The notes under the pieces are model-generated. The model saw only the letters and a program-made list of their open reading frames with translations. It was not told where the DNA came from and made no database searches. Positions 37,301 to 49,300 of a DNA stretch of 64,000 nt are shown piece by piece (position 1 is the stretch's first letter; each line of letters starts with the position of its first letter). The DNA is from Lineus longissimus. Its lineage: Eukaryota; Nemertea; Pilidiophora; Heteronemertea; Lineidae. A program made the translations under genes and the position numbers. The DNA lies in contig NC_088325.1 in the NCBI RefSeq assembly GCF_910592395.1, positions 9,426,109 through 9,490,108 on the forward strand. Direction: 5' to 3'.

Positions 37301-40300
37301 CCACTCAATCATTCCTTAGTTAAATATTGTATTTCGTCCATGAAGGGGTTATGCGTTGAACGATAAAAAGCATGTCACAGACCCCGATCAGGGACCAAAA
37401 ACCAGAGAACTTTTTCATTACATGTACATTACAAAATAGACCTTTTTGCATTGTATATTGCATTGACAAATTAACATCCCCTTTCAACCGCAGACTCTCC
37501 CCGGATACACCCAGGGTACAACATGAAGTACGACGTGGCAGGCGAGATTGACAAGGAGGCATCGTTTAAACTATTCATCACAGCTAACCCGATTCCGCCC
37601 ACAACTGGTTACGTCTGGTCCAAGGGTGGCGAGATCCTACCGAACTCATCTCAAGAATATGAAATAATTTCATTGAAGACGTCGAGCAGCTTGACAATTA
37701 AAAATGTCAAAACCACTGATTTTACCTTCTATACCTGTACTGTGAAAACGAGCGGATTTCCAGCAAAGGTCTTCAAGTTGGAGCTTCTCAAAGTTGGTGA
37801 GTTATATTACTGGTGTAAGTGGATTCACCTCACCCACGAAGCTGCTTACACTCCAATGGATACCCGAGTCAAACGAGTGTCATCATTATTTCAACAGAGA
37901 CAAGTTGCGAAATGTAAGGTTAGTTGCCTTAAGTTAACGTGAGAAAAATGCCTTACATGCCTGACATCCATTTTTAATATGACGCTATTTTTTTCTTTGA
38001 GACCGTTGATTTAGTGTGTATAGGCAATGGCGAGTTGATGCATTTGAGAATTTTAATGGTTTTGATATAAAAACCGGCATATAATAATTGCTCGGGTGAA
38101 TGACTTGAATTTGTTAAAATCCCGTACTGTATGTTATTTAGGAGAGGGTTCCATAAATTAATGCGGCCAAGTGGCAGCCAACTGCACTGCGGCTTCCGAA
38201 GTTTGCCAAAGTTTGTTTGTTTTTCAAGAATGATAGATAACCATCTCACTGTTCTCGTAATTGCTAGTAATTTAACTGTATGTCGTTGTTATCAACACGA
38301 AAATCGTGGTCGCACTTTGCACCTTAATACATTTGACGACGAACTGCTATATCGTTCCGTCTGTGACCAAGTGTTAGGTTTCCTGTTGACTTGGCTCATC
38401 TACCTTGTTGCGTACCATTCATTTGATTTCGACATGGAAAGTTTACCTGTCACAGCCCACACATAAACATATACCTGTCTTGAGGTGGTACATGGTGAAA
38501 AAAACATAATGATATGTGGGTAAATCAACTGAGATTTTTTTTAATTCACTTTCAACTTCAAACCGAAAACCAACCAAAGAGTACGAAAGGGCAAAATTGG
38601 GGAGGGAGTTATTTTGGGTGCATCCCTTATCATTTTACTCATCTTCTGGCTTGTCTACGGCATTTCTTGCAAGTAACTCTCGGGGATGATGATTGATTAT
38701 TATTCGATGTCCTATTACTTTATTTACTTTATGTCTCCTATGGCTCCAAACTGTTTGTGAGAATGTCCTCTCAATATAATCCTCTTAGATACAATGTTGA
38801 TAGTTCTGCGCATGCGCCATTTATGCCCATATATGGTAGCGTAATGCATTGTGGGAATGAAAAGGGGCAAACAAGGGCTTCGCTTCAACGTGTTTTGCAG
38901 TGTTAGTGATGAAATCGGGAGAAAACCTCTGCACGAAATAACAATTTGATAAGTTCCTCGGCCGTTTTATGCGGTTTTTAAAGCATTTTGTGACTGATGC
39001 AAAAACACCCATCAAATCACCCGCACTCGATCAAATCGCCGAGTTTCTTCATGCAACCTGTTGTGTACTGCACCAACCAATAACCCTAAACTGATTACAT
39101 ACTAAAAACACCTTTTTTTCACGCGATATAATCAACAATGTAAGTTAATTCGTTAAAACTCGGCCAAGATCGTCGAAATATTGATGATAGTACGCGCCAT
39201 CTAATGAGTCAAAACGGTCGCTATTTTTGAATCGGCCGATTTATAGCCAATCAATGCGTCTGTTGCGTGGGACAGTTCGGTTCGCGCAATTTTTGCCGAA
39301 ATGATCTGGTCAGTCCGATGCGATTTCATTCACTAAAATGCAGGGTTTTCAAAAAAATATGTTTGAAGTACATAGATAACAAAATATTGATGGATTCGAT
39401 AACAGAGTTTTGATGAAAACAATTTGAGATTAACCATTTATGAGGCGTTGAAAAAGTGCCGTTTTTCGAGTTCCGAAACTCATTTCAATGCGTAAGTCAT
39501 CAGCAGTACCACCACACGCCGTGTGGATGAACACTGGCAGTGCCCCCTTTCAATCGCGGTGGGCATTGCGTGATGGAATCCCCGAAGAGGCTTATGCTAA
39601 ATAATGAAACGAGCAGATCTCAGTTAACATCATCTATCGAACTGTTTTTACATATTTTGATGACACTCTGTCATACACGACATTAACGGAATAACTTCAT
39701 AAGCGGCAAAAATACCACCTCGAAAATATTTGCGGCATTGATGATCCAGCTGTCAAAACAGGCACATCTACATTTTCAAATACGTGTATTTCATCAGGAT
39801 TCCAATTCGGGAGCTGATCATCCTAGTCTGCACATACATCTCACAACTTTACAACTGTTGCTTTATTGTAGGTCCACCATCTGCACCCAGTAATCTCAAA
39901 GTAGTCAACTCAACTGCTGTAGCAGCGACCCTCGAGTGGATATCCGAATTCGATGGCGGATCGGAGCAGAGATTTTACGTCCAATACAAGAAACCTGCAG
40001 AGAAGTGGGATGTTGTGTCGGATGTTCCTGAGGGAGGAATAATTGACCCAGGTTCAAAACAAGTCGTGTGTCATAAAGTGATGGATCTTGAGTCGAATGT
40101 CGAGTATTTGTTTCGGGTGCGCAGCAACAATTCCCACCCAGGCTCTCACATAAGTAATTTCAGCAATATAGCGTCTGGAAGTACGCCAGGTATGTAGGTC
40201 CATTTCTTTGATCATTTCACAGAAAGTCCTGAATCTTTACATAACCATCTCCATCCGTCACCAAAAAATAGGAACATGCACGTTTGAAGGAGAAGGGGCA

Positions 40301-43300
40301 TTTAAGACTTCAATATATACATCGGCCATGAAACAGGCTGCACAGCTGAGATGCACCCCACCTGAGAGTCAAAGGTAGGCCAATGGCTGGTTTATTGTCG
40401 TCATATTCGGCGTCTGTTTAACCGTCTTTTAAGACGCTTTAACTTAAGTCTTCTTAGAGATTTTCTATTCCATAGTTTCGAAACTAGCGGACGTAAGTTG
40501 AAAATTGAAATTACTCCCGTATTCAAGTTAACGAACGTCGATAAAGTTTATACAGTAGGAGTATAGGATAGCCATCATATTTTTTTTTTCTTTGACCCGT
40601 TTTCTGAAGGTCATGACGAAAACACTATAACTTAAGACCTCTTTCATCAGCGGTAAATCTATAGCATATATATCGGTAGCTGCTGTTCCCTATTGAAAAG
40701 CGCCCAATACGATTCATGATTTCACCACTGGATGGGCGGTTGCTAAATATGGAAGAATTGTCAATTGCCCCTATAAAATTCATTCCATGATATTTATAGG
40801 CTAGGTGTGTGTACTGAGATTACATTACGACATGAGTTTTGGGTTTCACCTAATTTTCAAGGTTACGTTGGTCTAAGTTAAAAAGGGAATGATCGATCCA
40901 TTCACCGGTGACGCAAGCGTTTAACAGGACCCTTTCTTCAAGATTTATTTTTATATGCGGACATCTTTGTTCACAGGCTACACAACACTAATAGATTTTA
41001 AGCCATTTTCCTTTAGACATCAACTGCCATAACTTTTTCCCAATATCTCACTCGAATCTAATATTTACAGGGCAGAAAGACATCACCCAGGGAATAAATC
41101 CATAGAATTTTTGACATGTCATTGATAATTTCAGGGTTTTAGGGGTCTGAAGTTTTTGGTGTCGTTTTTCTCTTAATTTCACGCGTCCACCACGTTTCAC
41201 GGCTCTGCAGGTTAATTGGATTCCCAAATCCACGCCGGTGAACATATGAGGCTCAAAGTTCATCAGAATGTTCGCTAGAAACAACTTTAATTCATGATAT
41301 CAGAGAAACTACATTCTGATTGTACAGATAGCACCCCTACTGGACAGTGAGACCACGCATTGATTTCTTTAAGTACTACTTTCCTATGCGATCTACGCTG
41401 ATTGGTCAATTTGTGATGCGGAGCCTACAAAATGACGTCATCCTGACATCGTTAATTTTGGCTGCGCGCGCATCCTCTCTTCTTAACAGAGAGGATGGTG
41501 TGACGTAACAATGTCAATGTTACACTACCGTTGCTGGTTTCACTTTGATACGAGGAATTTTTCTCGCCTGTCTCGTTACTTGCGAGGTATTTTTGAATAA
41601 AACTTGGATACAATATTGTCACACTTAGCTAGCAGCCGTACATCACCGGATGTTATCGAGAGAAATATCGTCAGGATCGAGAACTGTTTGTCGCAGCTTT
41701 TCTTCATGAAAACCATGTTGAAGATATACGAGAGTGCGCGAGCATAGCGTTTACAAAATCGCCACGACATCATCATATTTCAATTTTTGGCATATTAGTA
41801 GGCGTTATAAAAGTTCTTGTTTACCCTAATTTCAAAGTCACAGGGGTTAAAGCGCAAAAGTTCATGATGACGGGCACACTGACTAACCACGTAAATGGGC
41901 TAACTGGAGACTGCTCCATGATTTCCCTCCCATAAGATAGGTGGTAAATGTATATGTGAATGCTGTTGGTTTCATGTTAGTCTTGGAGGTGAGATAATTA
42001 AACAAAGCGCGCGAGTAACAATGACTATTTCTCCCTTTTCTGATACTTTCTCTTTCAATTCGATGTTCTCTTTCAGTCACTTTCCTGTTATGGTCTCTCT
42101 CCACAGTTTTGAAATCGGCCAAAAGTGTCCACCCCTAATGTAGATCGTATACAAATGGCCATGGTGTGTTCCTTTGAATTGGCCGTGTCTTGTCTACCAA
42201 TTGAGTTAGTTTATTGGACAGAACAGATTTAGATGGAGCAATGTATATTTGCCTCCTATCAACAAAAAATTGTTTGGCGCAATGATTTCGTAATGCGGCT
42301 TGGGCGCGTATTGGAGTGACACAGAGCGTGGCACAGGTTGAGTTGTCACGTCAAAATGACTAGTGCGTTTGGCGTATTCCTGATTTAACGGACGAATATC
42401 CCGCTTTGCACTGTTTTGACCCCGGATTTCTCTTGTAAAATTTATTGTTCATTAAATTACATATATTTTTGGTGGTTAGCTAATGTGTTTTCGGCTGCTG
42501 ATATCTGCAGTTTTCTCAGTGGAATCAGTCTCACAGGAAATACAAGTAGAAATGTACGTTCCTGCTTGATTGATTGCATGATACTGCTCATCGAGTGTGT
42601 GATCCGACTCACTAGATTGCACGATGAGTGATTTTTTCCGGCCACTTAATGTAAACTTCTTCGGCAGATCTTTCAACATCCATCCGCAAAAATTGCATTC
42701 TTTAATAATAACATCAACATCACCCACTCACTAACTTATTACCCACCTCAACCTAACCTTACACCGAAGAGTATCAGGTGCGGCAAAGCACGGTATATGG
42801 TGTAATGCGGCGTTTTTATTTCAGTCTCCATACCCATTGATAACAGAGCTCAACAATGAATGCGGATTCTAAATGAGGCGTGTTCTGTACTTTTGGGTTT
42901 TTTTGCAGAGAAGCCCAAAACGTCCATTATTGGTGTGAGCCGGACAGACAACAAAGTTACCGTACGCTGGAAACATGTGACCGGAAAATATAATGTAATT
43001 ATAATCAGATACTGCCAAACCGGCACAGAAAACTGCATGAATCACACCGTGCGAAACTTAACGGATAACACTGCAACATTTTCTGTTTCTGCCGAAAAGA
43101 GATATTATTATCACATGATGGTTGAAGATGGTGGTGATATTGTTTACAGGAGCGTGGACATTAAAGATGAGGACAATACAATCATAGGTGAGTAAGAATT
43201 GCCTCAAATTATCGGTAACTTGTAAAAGCTCGACGAAACATGGGAACGTTTTTATCGTAATGAATCTACGTTTGTTTGATAATCTATGCATTTAGGATAC

Positions 43301-46300
43301 TGCATATTGTCTGGCTAAAAAATGGAAAAAGAAAATGTTTAAGATGAATTCGAAAACCACTCATCCAGGAGAGGGCCAAATGATAAAGAGGAAGATGATC
43401 GGCCAAGGGGAAAAGAGTGGTTTAGTTTGAAGACGAAGTCAATTTAGAAGCATTCATTTACCGTGGTGTTGTGTTGATTGTGCTATTGCTTCCAATTGAT
43501 ACCCGTACTGGCGAAGGATCTCTAAAACCATTCAATCAAATATCAGACCTCTGGTCAGCTGTGGTTACCCTACCTGGAATGATGACTTGTGGAACTGGGA
43601 ATAAGTGCCTTTACAAGGTTCGCATTGACTGCTGTATTAGCTCTTTCTTCGGGTTGTCAAAAAAGACCCGACGCAATGGTTCAGTTTCTTACCGTCAATC
43701 TTAATTTTGTTATCGTTTTTGTCAAAGGTTAAACATCTTATTCCCCACAGTTGTTAGCGGGGTTGTGGTTGGTGGTCTGGTTGGAGCAGTCGTTGTAACG
43801 ATAACAGGCGTCACTCTGGCAATTGGTCTATGGTAAGTTATCCAATTATGAAGTCGGATATGTAGGCCTGTTGGTATTACCGACGAGTACTCTACGAGTT
43901 GTGCTGAAGTTGAAGGGAGGCAAATTTGTGTAAACACTGGATTCAAGGCTCATGATAGGGTCTACCAAAAGCGCGACCCAGAAAAACAGAAATTATCAAT
44001 ACATGCAGGTAGCTCTCGGCAAATGATGCAGTGATTGTAATCTAACTTTGTGTTGGTGACAAATTCAAATAGTCTGAACCTCTCTAATTTGTGCTGTCCT
44101 GTACTGCCATCTGGCTATAGGATTTTTAACCTGTTCTGGGCATGCTTAGGCAGTTGCAATTCGGCCTCCATTTTTGAACATACATTTTCATCTTCTCTCA
44201 ACGAAACCCTTATTTTTCCACCTTTTAACAACTTTCGAACCATAAATTACCAACAAACTGTAAGTACAGTATATTCTTCCAACATCCAACCGGTCATTTG
44301 CCAAAAAAGTACAAATTTAAGTGGTTTATTTCAACATTGTTGCTTGCCTCATCTAGTCCACGTTTTGTGTACAGTGCATCTGCACTTGTATTACATTGGG
44401 TGATTTCAAAGTCAGTTTTTAGATTTAGTTTTAAAACTAAATGGAACACTAAAACCCTTGATAAAACCAGCATTGAAATGAAGTGGGTTTAAGTTTCATC
44501 ATATTTCAAAGTCGGTGTTTGTTGGTTTTAGCATTATGTCCGGTTTTAGCTTAAAGCTAAGGGATGGTTTTAGTGGCAAAAACTAACACCGGAACTAAAA
44601 CTAAAACTCTCCACAACACCAGAAATGAAATCAGTTCTGGTGTTAGTTTTGACACTCAGATTTAGCATTATCCTATTTCAAATTAGGTTTTAGTTTCACA
44701 CTGAAACCAATTGGAACACCAAGGTCTGATCTTAATCCCAGCTCGGTGTTATATTTGGAAGTTTTGTAGTGCATTTTGTATTACCAATAAAACTAACACC
44801 TTAGGCATTAACACCGAGTGGATTTCAAAGTTGGTGTTGGTGTTAAGAAGGGAAAAAAATCATGTTGTTTGTACCATTTCAAGGAGTAGTTGCTGGTATT
44901 TTGAACGCTGATGGGAATGATGATGGACGTGACAGAAGACGACCAAATTTGTATTTCTGACAAATGTTTTCAATGTTTTGACAATTTTTATTTGAGGCGT
45001 CTGCTAAAATTCTTGTCAGGCAAGATCAGAAGCGGTTACAATAGGGAAACAACAGTAACAACGACAACAGCATGCATGTTTGGTTTTTCCAAGGTTTTAT
45101 CTCTGTCCATCTTGGTGTTAGTTTTACCTGCAGAATAAAACCTCTTCTTAGTTTCAGCCCAGGTTTTAGGTGTTTAGATAAAACCAGGTGTTGGTGTTAA
45201 ACTAAAACCTCGAATTGGTCTTATCAAGACATAGGTTTTTAGGGGTAGAAATTAAGAATAAAACTGACACTAACACCCAACACTAAAACCAAAACCAACA
45301 TTGAAATCACCCATTGTGTATACATTCTCACTAATTTTTCAATATGAAACAAAAATTACTACAAATTCTTCCTTCAAATCAGTTCTGTTGTGCTTGTCAC
45401 GCACACTTTGACTGTTTATCATGCTGGTCAATAATTTTCGAGTAAGGAGATATACATGTGCAAACGTGTAGCAGGTGGACATTTCATTCCGATTCTCAAG
45501 GGTGATGTGACACAATGGGTGATTTCAAAGTCAGATTTAGATTTAGTTTAAAACTAAATGGAACACTAAAACCCTTGATTAAGCCAGCATTGAAATGAAG
45601 TGGGTTTTTATTTTCATCCTATTTTAAAGTCGGTGTTTGTTGGTGTTAGCATTATGCCCGGTTTTAGCTTAAAACTAAGGGATGGTTTTAGTGTCAAAAA
45701 CTAACACCGGGACTAAAACTAAAACTCTCCACAACACCAGAAATGAAATCAGTTCTGGTGTTAGTTTTGACACTCAGATTTAGCATTATCTTATTTCAAA
45801 TTAGGTTTTAGCTTCACACTGAAACCAATTGGAACACCAGGGTCTGATCTTAATCCCAGCTCAGTGTTATATTTGGAAGATTTGTAGTGCATTTTGTATT
45901 ACCAATAAAACTAACACCTTAGGCATTAACACCGAGTGGATTTCAAAGTTGGTGTTGGTGTTAAGAAAAAAAAATCTTGTTGTTCGTACCATTTCAAGAA
46001 GTAGTTGCTGGTATTTTGAACGCTGATGGGAATGATGATGGACGTGAAAGAAGATGACCAAATTTATATAGATCGGAAGCGGTTACAATAGGGAAACAAC
46101 AGTAACAACGACAAGAACATGCATGTTTGGTTTTTCCAAGGTTTTATCTCTGTCCATCTTGGTGTTAGTTTTACCTGCAGAATAAAACTTATTCTTAGTT
46201 TCAGCCCAGGTTTTAGGTGTTTAGATAAAACCAGGTGTTGGTGTTAAACTAAAACCTCGAATTGGTCTTATCCAGACATAGGTTTTTAGGGGTAGAAGTT

Positions 46301-49300
46301 AAGAATAAAACTGACACTAACACCCAACACTAAAACCAAAACCAACTTTGAAATCACCCAATGACGAGTAGTTCTAAGCCATTACCCACACACAAGGAGT
46401 TTTCCTGGCCGTGGCACTTCAAATACGGCTGTGCCTAATACCACCGCGGCTATTTAGACCTTCAAACTGACGGGCAATTCCAATTCTGACGAGCCGCCGA
46501 TGCCAGATGTTGTATGCACCCAAAGATAATTTTCAATAGAGCACCAGAAAATCCCTTTCTACATCAAGAAAAGAAATTGCCTGACCACGAAAAAATTAAT
46601 GCCTCCCTTCGGATCTCCGAACATTAACCAAGAGATTGGCATAATTATTGCACATAACATTTTTTTCAGTCATAATGTATATTCAGGCAAAAAGCATGTT
46701 CGCAGTCAAAGATCGATCGGACTGCTTTGATTACTTTTGAATCGGCGCAAACCACGATCATTTGAATGACTCCAATTTAGCAAATTATCCCACCAAATAG
46801 GCTGAATAAGGGAGGAATGCATTCCAATTCTTCCCCAGATCCTAATACAAGCATTCAAATTACAATATACATTGGTGTCTTGCAGCATGACGATTTTATG
46901 AGACTTCATAGAAAATGTACCCTGGGGTGTCGATAGATAATGGCTCGGGCAGATCGTCGAGATGCCAGTTGCCCGTCAGAATCCAGATCCGATTAGCCGG
47001 GGTGAATACGGTTAAGAAATATTTCTCTGCGTCCGCTTGGCTATTGATTCACTTGGTTAGTGATCATTTAAATCTGTGCAAGCTATTTTTTGTAGAGCCG
47101 ATTTCTCGGCGATGGCAGAACCAATGTTCGTGCAAGAGGTATCAATGAGTTTGTGATGATGGCTAGTTGTGTTTAGTGAAATCAAAAATGAACATTATTG
47201 TCAACCAAATAATGTGTTTTCGCACTTTTGGAAATCGAACCTGGAAGCAGGGTGCAGCTGTGAACAGTGCTCATGCACATGCCCTACACAAAGAGATAGT
47301 AAAATGGCCACCTTTGAAGAGCACGAAATTTCGTTGCGCGGATTCACTGAATGTGGTAACTTATGCACGTGGTGGATGTATACGCGCAGATGGTGTCTAT
47401 TGAAAATGATAGAAGGCTGAGATCACTATTAACTGTTCAGTGGTACCGTGGGACAAATCCCTTTCATACCTAAATACTGCCTGGAATGTTAGTTATTTGG
47501 TTTGCAAACATCATTTTTATAGGCTTTTTTTATTTTGAATGATATTTTAATATTTTAATAATTCCTATTTCAGTTATAACTAACATTGACAAAATATTGG
47601 ACTCCACTTCTGCAAAGTTTGATGAAAATCGCAGCATCGATTTTTTAAAGAAAATGCATGTACACAAAATGTACTGGCACCAACAGTAAGCATGTCTACA
47701 GATAGCATGTACATGTATAATGTATCCATTGCGCTCGTTCCATTGTTTATAGTGTATTGCGTAGCGGATTAGCATTCATTTATCATAGTCAGGCGGTGGT
47801 GGTCCCCGGTGCATTCTCAGTCTGTGAAATGTCTATTTTGCTCTGGTAGTTGATAAAGCTTAGAATCAGTGAAACCATGTAACCAGTGATAAACCTTGGA
47901 ATAGTCAGTACTAAACCGTGGAATCACTGTGCAAGTTCCGCGTGAAATCGGGCGCGTTCCTTCCACGATTTATACCCTCCCAACTGCCAATCTCGTCCCA
48001 GCTGACTTTATTGATAGCAATTTGCCAGTAGTTCCAGAATCAACCTTTTTGTGGAGGATGACGTCATCACTGAATGCATTGGAAATGTGTTGTTGTCGTT
48101 AAAAAAAACTTATATTCATGACGGGCCGCCATTTGCATCTAATTATTGCTCTTGGATGAAAGCAAAAGTAAGCTTTTGTGATTTTTTTGTATTCCATATA
48201 CTAAAATAAAACGTTTTTATCAGAAGAATCATTTGTATATATAATGCTCTGATAAAGCTCAGTAGATATGACAAACATGCACACGGGAATCACTAAAAAA
48301 TGTGTCCGCTTAGAACTGGTTACATCACGAAAATATCTCTACATCCCTTGATGTGTACATGAATATGTACGAAATCGCTCACAGCGAAGGAATTTATTCA
48401 CATTTTTCATCTCCAAACTCGGCTAAAACCGTCGGTAATAAACCTTCATCTACGTTTTTTACGGATAAGTGCCAGCCGGTACTGCATGATGTAGTCAATC
48501 TTCTCTGTATCACCCTGTCTGATCACACCGCTCCGTAGTTCAATTAGGCCCCGTGTGGTGGCGTAGTAAGCGGAGCGCTGATTGGTGCATCATGGGTGTG
48601 TGGTGGGCGTGTCGTGACGTGCATGCCCATATTTGGGAGATCAGTAATGTACACTGGAGGCGAGGTATGACTGGGTTGTTCTAAAATATAGATTGTTGAA
48701 TCGGAAATGCGACTGATTTCTAAACTACCGTCAAATTCCGATATGATCATGTAAAAATAAGCTCCAAATATTGATTCGTAACCACCTTAGGTTCCAATGG
48801 CGTTATTTCATGTTTTTAATGCATTTTTAGGACTAATTCCATGGTTTAGCACAGGTTACATGGTTTCACTGATTCCAAGTTTTATCAACTACCATTTTGC
48901 TCTTGGTAGGAGAGTGAAGTCCTATATGCTGTATCATGACATTTCAAATTCCATAGGTGTGATACTATCAAGCATTCGAATTAAAATTGATTTGACAGTA
49001 GCGGATCTAGAAATCGTTAGAAGGGGTGGGGATCAGTGAAGAAGCCATCTTGGAAACCTGGTTGGTACGAGGGCCCTGACCTAGAAATAATTTGATATAC
49101 TATAAAGGTGTAGAATATGTGGTTTTCCGGCCATCTCTGGGAACTGCTAAACTTGGACTGAAGCACTTTAAGTTGTTGTTCTGAGAAAGGGGGGGCTTGT
49201 ACTTAATGCGCAACCCTCAAACTCCACCACTGTTTGATTTTGAGCATAACTAATCCACAATGTTTTCTAGATCTCCCAATACCACTTCCTCGCCACAGAA

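Larger units (their letters stand above)
40190..42908. other. Receptor intron 7
   Basis: Noncoding, 2,719 bp. It holds the CCAAT-CRE pair at 41404-41440 and a hairpin at 41471-41497. The short ORFs have no domain character. It ends in TTTTTTTGCAG. Confidence 0.5.

Noticed and set aside
45511-45530. CACAATG beside the copy B terminus, resembling a Transib/RAG heptamer (CACWATG)
   Set aside because: The CAATG part is the target duplication and repeats on the other side. Copy A has ACATTG at the same place, so the heptamer is not part of the terminus.
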